A DNA stretch of 23,381 nucleotides from CAYXXZ01 sp964469165 (GCA_964469165.1 CAYXXZ010000046.1:1-23381); one strand, 5' to 3'; counted from the first letter of the stretch, positions 7,857-15,649 are shown. Made by a program: numbers and translations. Notes: generated by a model from the sequence alone, not told the origin.

Positions 7857-8756
7857 ATGAAAATTGGCGTTGTCTATCCTCAGATAGAGCTCGGCGGCGA
7901 TCCTGAGGCATTGCGCCGCATTGGTTTGGCAACCGAGGATCTGGGCTATGACCATCTGCTGATGTACGACCATGTGGTGGGCGCCAGCCACGAAAATCGC
8001 GATCCTCCGCTGTGGGGGCCCTACACGGAGAAGGATCCGTTTCACGATCCACTGGTAGCTTTCAGCTACCTCGCGGCAATTACCAGGCGCATCGAATTGG
8101 TGACGGGCATTTTGATCTTGCCACAACGCCAAACCGTGCTCGCTGCGCAGCAGTGTGCAGACCTCGATCTGCTATCGGGCCAGCGTCTGCGGCTTGGTGT
8201 CGGAAGCGGTTGGAACTACGTGGAGTACGAAGCACTGGGGCAGGATTTCGCAAGCCGCGGCGCACGCCTCGGCGAGCAGGTCGAATTGTTGCGCCGCCTG
8301 TGGCGCGAGCCTCAGGTAACGTTCGAAGGCCGCTTCGACCGTATCGATCGCGGCGCCATCAACCCGCGGCCGCGCCGCGATATTCCCATCTGGATGGGCG
8401 GCTTTTCCGAGCCGGCCTTCCGTCGCGCCGCAGCACTGGCAGACGGCTTCATCTTTGCCGGCGCGCTGACGTCGAGCTATACGGGCAAAGACACCACGGT
8501 GGCGTCCGTGCTGGATGGGTGGAAAAGGGTACGGCACCATCTCGCGGCAAAGGGGCGCGCCGAACAGAACTTCGGCGCCGAGCTGATCATGCTGGAGGCG
8601 GGCAATACCGACCAGGTCGTGGACACCCTAAAACGCTGGCAGGACGCGGGGGGTACTTCGGCCAGCGTATTCACCATGGGGCTCGGTTTCCGGCGTGTGG
8701 AACAGCACCAGGATTATCTGGAGAAAGTCAAAGCCAAGCTCGCTTCGCTGCGATGA
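7857..8756 (+). CDS. LLM-class (luciferase-like) flavin or F420-dependent oxidoreductase
   Basis: This 299-residue TIM-barrel protein belongs to the bacterial-luciferase-like superfamily. It opens with MKIGVVYPQIELGGDPEAL, continues with GYDHLLMYDHVVG, and has the family core ILILPQRQTVLAAQQCADLD and LRLGVGSGWNYVEYEALG (about 111-128), then PIWMGGFSEPAFRRAAALADG. It most resembles the TIGR03619-type F420-dependent subgroup. Family members use F420 or FMN to oxidise or monooxygenate small molecules. The sequence alone does not settle the cofactor, and no F420 biosynthesis gene is in the window. AGGGGG at 7847-7852 supports ATG 7857; nine residues upstream in the same frame are unlikely. It is probably the last gene of the CrtI-like operon, ending just before an inverted REP pair. 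Confidence 0.88.
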   Translation: MKIGVVYPQIELGGDPEALRRIGLATEDLGYDHLLMYDHVVGASHENRDPPLWGPYTEKDPFHDPLVAFSYLAAITRRIELVTGILILPQRQTVLAAQQCADLDLLSGQRLRLGVGSGWNYVEYEALGQDFASRGARLGEQVELLRRLWREPQVTFEGRFDRIDRGAINPRPRRDIPIWMGGFSEPAFRRAAALADGFIFAGALTSSYTGKDTTVASVLDGWKRVRHHLAAKGRAEQNFGAELIMLEAGNTDQVVDTLKRWQDAGGTSASVFTMGLGFRRVEQHQDYLEKVKAKLASLR

Positions 8757-8779
8757 TCCTGCGTTCTCTGCGATGACCT

Positions 8780-8843
8780 GTAGGAGCGGCCTTGGCCGCG
8801 AACATGCCTTGGGATAAAGATTCGCGACCAAGGCCGCTCCTAC
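8780..8843. repeat. Inverted pair of REP hairpins (GTAG type)
   Basis: Arms 8780-8802 and 8821-8843 are inverse copies, 22 of 23 bases matching, with an 18-base spacer. Each arm carries GTAG followed by its own small hairpin, GCGGCC-TT-GGCCGC in the left arm. GTAG plus a hairpin is the hallmark of REP elements mobilised by RAYT transposases, and the inverted pair resembles a BIME. It lies just after the LLM gene and may also attenuate transcription in both directions. Confidence 0.8.
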
Positions 8844-8869
8844 TCCTCATCATCCAAGCGGTCAACGAG

Positions 8870-8898
8870 TTGACAGAATGTTCTCACATTAATAGTAT
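8870..8898 (+). promoter_or_regulatory. Near-consensus sigma70 promoter for the SDR-kinase pair
   Basis: TTGACA (8870-8875) is followed after exactly 17 bases by TAGTAT (8893-8898). The -35 box is perfect and the -10 box differs from TATAAT at two positions. Transcription would begin near 8905, leaving a leader of about 60 bases before the SDR start. An imperfect dyad, AGTATGC-AA-GCGTATT, overlaps the -10 box and could be an operator. Confidence 0.65.
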
Positions 8899-8965
8899 GC
8901 AAGCGTATTGATTGTGGATATGCAGCTGCACGGCAGTTACCGATAACGAAAATTGAGGTTTGATC

Positions 8966-9802
8966 ATGGCTGAGTTGACCGGCAAGGTGGCAGTGGTACT
9001 CGGGGCCTCCGCGGAGGGCGGCACGGGGTGGGGTATCGCGGAAGAGCTTGCCCGGCAGGGAGCCAAGGTTGTCGTAGCCGCGCGGAGCTTTGAGCCACTG
9101 CAGCGCCTGGCAGAAAAAATCGGTGGCACCGCGGTGCGCTGTGATGGCGGCAGTGAAGAAGACATCATAAATCTGCGCAAGGCTGCCCTGGACGCCTACG
9201 GTCGTGTGGACATCGCGGTCAATTCCGCGGCGACGCCAGTGTTGAGCAGCATTGCCGAGGTCTCGCCGGATATCCTTCAGCAGGCGGTGCAGGTCAATTT
9301 TTTCGGCATGACGTACTTCGTTCGGGAGATGGCCGCGGCCATGACTGGTCCCGGCTCTATCATCCTGATTTCGAGCATGAGTGCGACGCATCCCATCGAG
9401 CCCCATTTTGCCTATGCCTGCGCGAAATCTGCGACTGAATGCCTGGTGCGCTACGCGGCGCGGGAATACGGCCCGCGCCAGATTCAGGTCAATGGTATCC
9501 GCATCGCCACCGTGATGTCGGAAATGTCTTCGGATCTCTACAACAGCCCGGGCGTGGGAGAGCGTTTCTCCCGCGAGGTGCCGCTCGGCCGATTGGGAAC
9601 ACCGGCTGACATGGCGCGCGCCGTCGTCTGGCTGTCGGGGCCCGCCTACGTGACAGGATCCGTCATCGATGTTGCCGGTGGCAACCAGCTCAATCGCTTT
9701 CCGCACCTCGACGAACTGCCGGGTGCACTGGCGAACTACGAAGGCGCAGGTGCGCTGTACGATCGCGAACAGGGCCAGGGCTTCTCGGCGAACAAAGGCT
9801 GA
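8966..9802 (+). CDS. Short-chain dehydrogenase/reductase with an expanded cofactor loop
   Basis: This 278-residue SDR catalyses NAD(P)-dependent alcohol/ketone interconversion. The catalytic set is present: N111, S137, Y150 and K154 (YACAK). The cofactor loop is unusual: GASAEGGTGWGIA (13-25) is longer than the classical TGxxxGxG, and NSAA (86-89) replaces NNAG. AAR at the end of the second strand (R40) suggests NADP(H). GAGG at 8955-8958 lies seven bases before ATG 8966, so the in-frame TTG at 8960 is not used. A strong promoter lies upstream and a kinase-like gene follows after 54 bases, probably on the same transcript. The C-terminal tail after GGNQ is longer than in classical SDRs. Confidence 0.9.
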   Translation: MAELTGKVAVVLGASAEGGTGWGIAEELARQGAKVVVAARSFEPLQRLAEKIGGTAVRCDGGSEEDIINLRKAALDAYGRVDIAVNSAATPVLSSIAEVSPDILQQAVQVNFFGMTYFVREMAAAMTGPGSIILISSMSATHPIEPHFAYACAKSATECLVRYAAREYGPRQIQVNGIRIATVMSEMSSDLYNSPGVGERFSREVPLGRLGTPADMARAVVWLSGPAYVTGSVIDVAGGNQLNRFPHLDELPGALANYEGAGALYDREQGQGFSANKG

Positions 9803-9856
9803 TCGACCCTTGTGCTCAAGGGCGAATTCAATAAATCATGAGCAGCGGAAAATATC

Positions 9857-11008
9857 ATGACACCACTTGCTGAACAGATTCAGAGCTATTACGACGAAGA
9901 ACAGAAAAACAAACCCGTTCCGATAGAGGAAACCGACTTGCCGTATTGCTACGAGGCCATCACGCCGGAGTGGCTGACCAAGGTGCTGTGCAAAAATGTA
10001 CCGGGCGCCAGGGTGGAATCACTGCAGCTCGGCCCCAAGGACACCGGCTCCTCCAATCGCCGCAAGATTTCCATCGCTTACAACGACATTGGAAAAGCTG
10101 CCGGACTACAGAAAAAGGTGTTCTGTAAATCCAGCCATGAATTGCTCAACCGCATGTTGCTGGGCACCTCGGGTGCGCTGGTGTGCGAAACCACGTTCTA
10201 CAACGAAATTCAGCCGCTGGTGGATATCGAATCGCCGCGCGCGCTTTTTGCCCGTTACGATCCGCGCTCGTTCAACTCGCTTATCATTCTGGAAGACGTC
10301 AGCGACAAGGTCGAATCCTTCTGTAATCATGAAACGCCGATGAACCAGGCTCGCGTGGAAAGCCAGATGGAGGAGTTGGCGAAAATGCATGCCCGCTTCC
10401 TCGGTGCCCCGGAACTCGACACTATATTGAGCAAGCTGGTGACCTGGCCGGAGTATTTGTGGCGCACCAAGGATTTCGGTATGGAAGAGGGCTCCAACAA
10501 GGGCTTTCTCGATGCCGAGGAAGTGATTCCGCCCGCGCTTTACCGGCGCTACAGTGAGGTTTGGCCAAAGACCGTCGCCTCGGCTGAAAAACATAACCAG
10601 CTGCCGCAAACATTTATTCACAACGACGTGCATTTGAAGAACTGGTATTGCCTGCCCGAAGACAAGATGGGGCTCAGTGACTGGCAGTGCGCGACTCGCG
10701 GACACTGGTCGCGTGATCTCGCCTACACCATCGTCACTGCTTGCACCGTAGAGGATCGCCGCCGCTGGGAACGTGATCTCATCGCCTATTATCTGGAGCA
10801 GATGGCGCAGCGCGGCGCAACGAACATCAGTTTTGAAGAAGCCTGGAACAATTACCGTCAGCAGATGATGTCGGTGCTCACCTGGTGGACCATCACATTG
10901 TCGCCGGCGGAGGGCATGCCCGAAATGCAACCCAGAGACATTACCCTGGAGTTCATTCGCCGCATCACGGTGGCCATGGATGATCTCGGCACCATGGATA
11001 TCGACTGA
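9857..11008 (+). CDS. APH/ecdysteroid-kinase-like phosphotransferase
   Basis: This 383-residue protein has a protein-kinase-like fold of the aminoglycoside phosphotransferase/EcKinase type. Visible landmarks are the ATP-anchoring VFCK (K91), an acidic helix residue in CETTFYNE (about E111), the hinge LIILEDVS (143-149), the catalytic loop FIHNDVHLKNWY with HxD at H255-D257 and N262, and the metal-binding SDWQ (D275). The family transfers phosphate from ATP to hydroxyl groups of small molecules, including steroid-like ecdysteroids in arthropod members. In this context phosphorylation of a hydroxylated polycyclic substrate is plausible; antibiotic resistance is less likely. It follows the SDR by 54 bases in the same orientation and ends just before a REP pair. 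Confidence 0.82.
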   Translation: MTPLAEQIQSYYDEEQKNKPVPIEETDLPYCYEAITPEWLTKVLCKNVPGARVESLQLGPKDTGSSNRRKISIAYNDIGKAAGLQKKVFCKSSHELLNRMLLGTSGALVCETTFYNEIQPLVDIESPRALFARYDPRSFNSLIILEDVSDKVESFCNHETPMNQARVESQMEELAKMHARFLGAPELDTILSKLVTWPEYLWRTKDFGMEEGSNKGFLDAEEVIPPALYRRYSEVWPKTVASAEKHNQLPQTFIHNDVHLKNWYCLPEDKMGLSDWQCATRGHWSRDLAYTIVTACTVEDRRRWERDLIAYYLEQMAQRGATNISFEEAWNNYRQQMMSVLTWWTITLSPAEGMPEMQPRDITLEFIRRITVAMDDLGTMDID

Positions 11009-11030
11009 AGCGGGAAGCCGCCATGGAGCA

Positions 11031-11120
11031 GGTAGGTTGGGTTGAGCGCAGCGAAACCCAACATCATTGTCAAGGCATACCATCCATTGTTGGGTTTCGC
11101 TGCGCTCAACCCAACCTACC
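11031..11120. repeat. Perfect inverted pair of a second REP-like element
   Basis: Arms 11031-11063 and 11088-11120 are perfect 33-base inverse copies separated by 24 bases. Each begins GGTAGG and contains an inner hairpin, TTGGGTT paired with AACCCAA around GAGCGCAGCG. The GTAG-plus-hairpin layout matches that of the REP pair at 8780-8843, though the sequence family differs. It lies between the convergent kinase and TetR genes, where it can act as a bidirectional terminator, and its right arm contains the TetR stop codon. Confidence 0.8.
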
Positions 11121-11679
11121 GTCTATCGAGAAGCCTGTGAATGAAGGTTTCCTGTCGCCGCCGCGGCCATTCGCGGGGGTTGAACGCGGCCTGCACGGCC
11201 ATGCCCATCAGAGCCGCAAGAATTTCCTTGGCCAGGTATTGGTGGTCATCCGGATCTTCGTGTTCAGCCGATACCAGGGAAAGGATCACCTCCTGTGATT
11301 CGCTGAATTGCTGGCGTTGGATTTCCGAAAACTCCGGGTCGGCAATGGCGACTCCCCAGAATGCTACCCAAACCAGCCATTCCTGGCGCGCCTCTTCGTG
11401 AAACGGCAACAGGGAAAAAAGTGCAGTCTCCAGATTTCCGCCAGGTTTTTGCATTTCCGCCACCAGGCGCCGCGTCGATCTCTCGGAGATATAGCGGTAG
11501 CAATACAGAAGCAGCTCCCGCTTGCCGCTGAAATAATGGCTCACTACGCGCGTACTGTAACCGGCAGCATCGGCAGTGGCGCGCACCGTAACGGCCTCGA
11601 GGCCACGGGTGGCGATGAGCTGTGCGACAACCGCGGAAAGCTCGTCGCGGCGCGCATCGTGATCGACGATCAAAGGCAT
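11116..11679 (-). CDS. TetR-family transcriptional regulator
   Basis: This 187-residue regulator has an N-terminal TetR DNA-binding domain: LIATRGLEAVTVRATADAAG, then YSTRVVSHYFSGKRELLLY, the usual recognition helix and 'F.sK..L' ending. The C-terminal ligand-binding helices (about 70-185) carry many aromatic residues, consistent with a hydrophobic effector. ATG 11679 is preferred because GAGG sits six bases upstream of it; the in-frame TTG at 11685 adds two residues. It is divergent from the Rieske genes, and a palindrome in the shared spacer is a good candidate operator. It is therefore likely to autoregulate and repress the downstream oxygenase operon until the substrate or an intermediate binds. 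The last codons read RLLDRR and the TAG lies inside a repeat. Confidence 0.9.
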   Translation of the reverse strand: MPLIVDHDARRDELSAVVAQLIATRGLEAVTVRATADAAGYSTRVVSHYFSGKRELLLYCYRYISERSTRRLVAEMQKPGGNLETALFSLLPFHEEARQEWLVWVAFWGVAIADPEFSEIQRQQFSESQEVILSLVSAEHEDPDDHQYLAKEILAALMGMAVQAAFNPREWPRRRQETFIHRLLDRR

Positions 11680-11716
11680 TGACAACCTCGTTACTGTATG
11701 CCAGCATTCTATTTAG

Positions 11717-11734
11717 ATGTTACAAGTGTAACAT
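11717..11734. promoter_or_regulatory. Candidate TetR operator palindrome
   Basis: ATGTTACA-AG-TGTAACAT is a perfect 8-2-8 inverted repeat in the spacer between the TetR gene and the Rieske operon. It lies 37 bases upstream of the TetR start codon and overlaps the likely -35 region of a TetR promoter (TGTTAC, 16 bases, TAGAAT on the minus strand). Its size and placement suit a TetR-family dimer. Confidence 0.65.
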
Positions 11735-11790
11735 AAAAAACGAAAGATTCCGCGTTGTAAATCATCCATGAATTGCGGGGGGTAAAAATA

Positions 11791-11913
11791 ATGACCGCTA
11801 CAGGATTCCAGGACTCGCGCCGCTCCGTTTACGGAAGGCTGAGTCTCGCTATCGGTCAGAGAGTCTCCCGGAAACAAGCTGCCCATTTGAATGGGCTGGA
11901 GGGCGGAGCATGA
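11791..11913 (+). CDS. Possible short leader ORF (40 aa) coupled to the Rieske ferredoxin
   Basis: ATG 11791 opens a 40-codon frame starting MTATGFQDSRRSVYGRL and ending NGLEGGA. Its stop overlaps the ferredoxin start as ATGA (11910-11913). A run of Gs about nine bases upstream can serve as ribosome binding site. The product is basic, with no recognisable family or signal peptide. It may be a small protein or a leader whose translation is coupled to the ferredoxin. However, the ferredoxin has a good GGAGGG site of its own, so coupling is not required and the ORF may be fortuitous. Confidence 0.35.
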   Translation: MTATGFQDSRRSVYGRLSLAIGQRVSRKQAAHLNGLEGGA

Positions 11914-12233
11914 CTGAATACATTCCCGTGTTGGCGGTGGGCGAGCTCGGCGCGAATGCCAACAAGGCCGTCGAAGTGCAGGGCAAATCCATTCTCATCT
12001 GCCACACCAGTGCAGGTTTTTATGCGGTACTCAATCGCTGCAGCCACCAGGCGCAACCCCTCGAGGGAGGGCGCATTCGCGGTCAATCCATTTTTTGCCC
12101 GATGCACGGTGCCTGTTTCCACCTACCCAGCGGTGAGCCCAAGGGAACCTTGACGCGCATTCCCTTGCAGACCTACGCCACCCGCGTGGTGGACGGATGG
12201 GTGGAAGTTGCCCTGAGTGAATCAGAAGATTAG
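11910..12233 (+). CDS. Rieske [2Fe-2S] ferredoxin
   Basis: This 107-residue soluble Rieske protein has cluster ligands C44-x-H46 (NRCSHQ) and C63-x2-H66 (FCPMHGACF), with 16 residues between the pairs, as in oxygenase-linked Rieske ferredoxins. It would carry electrons from a reductase to the Rieske oxygenase encoded next. No ferredoxin reductase gene is in the window, so one must be supplied from elsewhere. GGAGGG just upstream gives a strong ribosome binding site. It is the first established gene of the long operon divergent from TetR; 166 bases separate it from the oxygenase gene. Confidence 0.93.
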   Translation: MTEYIPVLAVGELGANANKAVEVQGKSILICHTSAGFYAVLNRCSHQAQPLEGGRIRGQSIFCPMHGACFHLPSGEPKGTLTRIPLQTYATRVVDGWVEVALSESED

Positions 12234-12399
12234 CACCAGAAATATTAAATAAACGATAAACGGGAGATAAGAAATACAGGGTGATAAAGAACGGCAAGCC
12301 TTGAGCCGGGCGCTGTCAGTTCCCGGTGTGGGCACGCATCTTATCCTCCCGGTATTTCCATATTGACCGGATATTTTTCTCGATTAACCGGAGGACGCC

Positions 12400-13743
12400 A
12401 TGAGCCGCGATGCCTGGTCTTTCTATCAAAATCTTGCCGCCGCCGATGCGGTGCCACCGCCGCAGGACATGCGTGAACCTGTCAATCCCGATCTGGGGAT
12501 CGACGACAGCCCGCGCTCTCTCTACACCAGTCCCGAAATCCATCGCCTGGAAATGGCCAGGCTGTGGCCCAGGGTCTGGCAGTTCGCTTGCCGCGAAGAA
12601 GAAATTCCCGAGCCGGGCGATATTCATGTCTATGAAATCGGCGATATGTCGGTATTGGTACTGCGTACCGAGAGCGGCGATATTCGCGCCTTTCAGAATT
12701 CCTGTACCCATCGAGCTACCAAACTGTGCAGCGGTGATACCCATCTGCGCGAAATTCGCTGTCCGTTCCACGGCTTCGTGTGGAGCCTCAATGGTGCTCT
12801 CACCGATTTGCCGGGGCAATGGGATTTTCCTCAGATCAAGGATGGCAGTCACGATCTGGTGGATGTGAAAAGTGAAACCTGGGGCGGTTTTGTCTTCATC
12901 AACTTCGATCTCAACGCCGAGCCGCTGGCGAGCTACCTGGAAGTGTTGCCGCAACATCTGGCGGCACGGCGTTTCGAGGACATGTATATCGCCGCCAAAT
13001 ACCGCAAGGTACTGCCGGCGAACTGGAAGGCCTGCATCGAGGCGTTCATCGAGTCCTTCCACGTTGCCGAAACGCACTCGCAGACGGTGGAATTTTCCGA
13101 CGATGCCAACACCCAGTACGACATCTATGGCCGTCACATCAGCCGCTTCATCACGCCCATCGGCGTCCCCAGCTCGACGCTGACAGAAACGCCCGACGAC
13201 CAGCGTGTGCTCGACAGACTGTTCGAGGAAATCGTGCGGCCTCGGGTCGAGGCGCCGAAATTGCCTGAAGGTACGACCGTCAGGGCTTTCATGCTCGGCC
13301 TGATGCGTTCGCAAATGGCGGACGCCGGGCAGGATGTTGAAGGCATTTCCGATTCGGAGTTACTCGACGCGATTCAATATTCCGTGTTCCCCAACATGGT
13401 GCTGTTTCGTAGTCTGGGTTTTCCGGTGGTGTATCGCTTCCTGCCCAACGGCAACGATCCGGACAGCGCCACGTTCGATATGTACATCATGAAATACATG
13501 CCGGCCGGGGAAGAGCGCCCGTTCGCGGCTGAGCAGGTGGAACTGGGAGATCGGCCCTTTGCCGATGTGCCCGAACTGGCGGATTGGTTGCGGAAAATCT
13601 ATGACCAGGACGTGGGCAACCTCGCACTGCAGCAAAAGGGCTTCAAGATGCCCGCCCGCGAAGGGGTGACACTGTCCCGCTATCAGGAAAGCCGCATTCG
13701 CCATTACCACCAAACACTGCACAGCTATCTGGAACGGTCATGA
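12400..13743 (+). CDS. Rieske non-haem iron oxygenase, large (alpha) subunit
   Basis: The 447-residue protein has an N-terminal Rieske domain with C102-x-H104 (SCTHRATKLC) and C121-x2-H124 (RCPFHGFVW). A catalytic domain follows, where NWKACIEAFIESFHVAETH (208-226) supplies the mononuclear iron histidines H221 and H226. The third carboxylate ligand is expected in the C-terminal third but was not assigned. Enzymes of this class insert oxygen into aromatic rings or unactivated C-H bonds; steroid 9-alpha-hydroxylase KshA is one such branch. No beta subunit gene follows, suggesting an alpha-only enzyme. GGAGGA precedes the ATG. Its TGA overlaps the start of a 25-codon ORF that leads into the flavin dehydrogenase. 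The exact substrate is unknown. Confidence 0.93.
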   Translation: MSRDAWSFYQNLAAADAVPPPQDMREPVNPDLGIDDSPRSLYTSPEIHRLEMARLWPRVWQFACREEEIPEPGDIHVYEIGDMSVLVLRTESGDIRAFQNSCTHRATKLCSGDTHLREIRCPFHGFVWSLNGALTDLPGQWDFPQIKDGSHDLVDVKSETWGGFVFINFDLNAEPLASYLEVLPQHLAARRFEDMYIAAKYRKVLPANWKACIEAFIESFHVAETHSQTVEFSDDANTQYDIYGRHISRFITPIGVPSSTLTETPDDQRVLDRLFEEIVRPRVEAPKLPEGTTVRAFMLGLMRSQMADAGQDVEGISDSELLDAIQYSVFPNMVLFRSLGFPVVYRFLPNGNDPDSATFDMYIMKYMPAGEERPFAAEQVELGDRPFADVPELADWLRKIYDQDVGNLALQQKGFKMPAREGVTLSRYQESRIRHYHQTLHSYLERS

Positions 13744-13817
13744 CAGCGGTCGACAAACCCTTCGGCGCCGCCAGCCACAGAAACGGCGGGCAGCGGTTCA
13801 TCGAGATGCCTGCATGA
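13740..13817 (+). CDS. Possible 25-aa bridging ORF between oxygenase and dehydrogenase
   Basis: ATG 13740 overlaps the oxygenase stop as ATGA. The frame (MTAVDKPFGAASHRNGG and so on) ends at TGA 13815-13817, which overlaps the dehydrogenase start, again as ATGA. It fills exactly the 70-base gap and could pass ribosomes from one gene to the next, since the dehydrogenase start lacks a clear Shine-Dalgarno sequence. No family is recognised. Alternatively, it is the true N terminus of the dehydrogenase displaced by a frameshift. Confidence 0.35.
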   Translation: MTAVDKPFGAASHRNGGQRFIEMPA

Positions 13818-15508
13818 GGGCGGCTGCAGTCGGGCCTGCTGCTGTCGAGAGACCCTTGATTGTCGAGGGCGCCGACGCTGTCGCCTGGAGTAGCAGCGCG
13901 GATCTGGTCGTGGTGGGGTTTGGCGGCGCTGGCGTAGTGGCAGCCATCGATGCAGCAGAGCGCGGCGCTCGCGTCATCGCCATCGACCGCTTTGCCGGAG
14001 GTGGCGCCACTGCGCTGTCTGGCGGCATCGTTTACGCAGGTGGCACACGCCACCAGGCGCAGGAGGGGTACCAGGACAGCGGCGCAAACATGTATCGCTA
14101 TCTGCTGCGGGAGCGAGTGCCGGTGCAGTCGACGACCCTGGAGCGATTCTGCACCGAGAGTGCCGCGAATCTCGCGTGGCTCGAAGCGCAGGGTGTGATG
14201 TTTGGCGGGCCGGTCTATAACGGCAAGGCGACCTACCCGCCAGAGGGAAAGTTTCTCTATTTCTGCGGCAACGAAAAACTGGCCGCCAACGCCGCGGTGT
14301 CGTCGCCCGCGCCTCGCGGACACCGCGTTCGCGGCCGAGGATTTACCGGTAAACATTACTACGCGGCACTGCGCAAGGCTGCGCTTGATAAGGGCGTGAC
14401 ACTGATGGCCCACGCCCCCGTGCGGCGTCTGGTGATCGACAAAAGCGGTGCTGTCCTCGGCGTCGAAGTCGATCGGATTGCGCCGGTACACTGGCACGAT
14501 CACCTGCGACTTTACCGCAAGGTCAATCCGATCTTGCCGCTCAACGGCCGCCGTGCCGAGCACGCCATTGCCCGCTGCCAGGCGTTTGAGTGTGAAGCCA
14601 GTAGCGGGCGCGAGCTGATTCGCGCTCACGCCGGGATCGTGCTGTGCACTGGCGGCTTCATCTACAACCTGGCGCGGCTCAGACAGCATCGCCCGGATCT
14701 CGCCACCGTGTACCCGGCATTGATGCGCATGGGATCGATGGGCTGCGACGGCAGCGGCATTGCCCTGGGCGAATCCGCTGGCGGCAATACAGACCTTCTG
14801 GATAACGCCTTCGTCGGTCGCTCCCTGTCGCCGCCCGAGCCCTTTCTGCGCGGAATTCTCGTCAACCGCGAAGGGCGGCGTTTCATCAATGAAGATGCCT
14901 ATATCGGCAATGTCGGCGACGCCATCATCCGTCAGTCCGGCGATGGCACCGCGTGGCTGGTGCTGGATGCCAGGTCATTCTGGCAAGGCGTGCGGGGCAC
15001 CTTCACGCTCGGCGTCAGCATGTTCGCCTATTGGGGGTTACCTGCCTTGATCAATATCGTGCTGGGCGGTACACGACGCGCGCCGACCCTGGCGACATTG
15101 GCAGAAAAGTGCGCTATCGACGGGCAGGTGTTGGCTGCGACGCTGGCTGATTACAACGCGGCGTTGCGCGGTGCTGGAGATGCCCTCGGCAAGCAGGCGG
15201 AGCACTGTGCCGAAATCGGCCCCGGGCCCTATTACGCCATCAACGTTTCCAGCCACAACCGCTTTGGCGCCACGTCCGCCTTTACGCTCGGCGGGCTGGC
15301 GGTGGATGAAAACAGTGGCGCGGTGCTCAGGTCGGATGGCAGCGCCGTTCCTGGCCTGTATGCCGCAGGTCGCACGGCGCTCGGCTTGTGTTCGAATGGC
15401 TACCTGAGCGGACTGTCTCTGGCGGACACGGTTTTTTCCGGGCGGCGTGCAGCCATGGCTGCGCTCGCGCAGGCTCATCGCGAACCAAAAAATAAGAACC
15501 AGAGCTGA
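13814..15508 (+). CDS. KstD-like FAD-dependent dehydrogenase (3-ketosteroid dehydrogenase family)
   Basis: This 564-residue flavoprotein belongs to the FAD_binding_2 (fumarate reductase/KstD) family. The dinucleotide motif VVVGFGGAGVVAAI has G35-x-G37-x-x-G40, followed by the acidic IDRFAGGGATALSGG. The C-terminal flavin-capping region is SNGYLSGLSLADTVFSGRRAA (about 524-545), close to the ending seen in 3-ketosteroid delta-1- and delta-4-dehydrogenases. Length fits the KstD family (about 500-580). It likely introduces a ring double bond next to a ketone, but the assignment to steroids is by family resemblance only. It follows the Rieske oxygenase through a bridging ORF, a combination that echoes the KshA/KstD pair of steroid ring opening. 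The N-terminal 30 residues are atypical, and the start is not marked by a strong ribosome binding site. Confidence 0.82.
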   Translation: MRAAAVGPAAVERPLIVEGADAVAWSSSADLVVVGFGGAGVVAAIDAAERGARVIAIDRFAGGGATALSGGIVYAGGTRHQAQEGYQDSGANMYRYLLRERVPVQSTTLERFCTESAANLAWLEAQGVMFGGPVYNGKATYPPEGKFLYFCGNEKLAANAAVSSPAPRGHRVRGRGFTGKHYYAALRKAALDKGVTLMAHAPVRRLVIDKSGAVLGVEVDRIAPVHWHDHLRLYRKVNPILPLNGRRAEHAIARCQAFECEASSGRELIRAHAGIVLCTGGFIYNLARLRQHRPDLATVYPALMRMGSMGCDGSGIALGESAGGNTDLLDNAFVGRSLSPPEPFLRGILVNREGRRFINEDAYIGNVGDAIIRQSGDGTAWLVLDARSFWQGVRGTFTLGVSMFAYWGLPALINIVLGGTRRAPTLATLAEKCAIDGQVLAATLADYNAALRGAGDALGKQAEHCAEIGPGPYYAINVSSHNRFGATSAFTLGGLAVDENSGAVLRSDGSAVPGLYAAGRTALGLCSNGYLSGLSLADTVFSGRRAAMAALAQAHREPKNKNQS

Positions 15509-15594
15509 TCATGCAAATGGAAAACAGGGAGCACAGCACCGGCTATGACGACTGTAAACAATGATAAGGGCAGAATTTGCCAGGAGTGCGACCC

Positions 15595-15649
15595 ATGACT
15601 GACTACTATCGTGACAAAGCGGGGCTGGTCACTGGCGCCGGCAGCGGTA
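15595..15649 (+). repeat. First copy of a 55-bp duplicated SDR start (contig-end overlap)
   Basis: These 55 bases, beginning ATGACTGACTACTATC, are identical to 15750-15804 and end at the N run. They carry the authentic upstream context of the SDR gene, including AGGAG at 15582-15586. The copy is best explained as the end of one contig overlapping the start of the next, not as a biological repeat. Confidence 0.9.

Noticed and set aside
12234..12399. Possible internal promoter or terminator between ferredoxin and oxygenase
   Set aside because: There is a weak CCGGG/CCCGG pairing and a TTGACC without a matching -10 box; neither is convincing.
12316..14689. Long minus-strand frames opposite the Rieske oxygenase and KstD-like genes
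   Set aside because: Both plus-strand genes have clear motifs, while the antisense frames have no recognisable domains or ribosome binding sites.
15521..15574. 17-codon ORF between the KstD-like gene and the SDR
   Set aside because: It has no ribosome binding site or overlap with a neighbour and is too short to judge.
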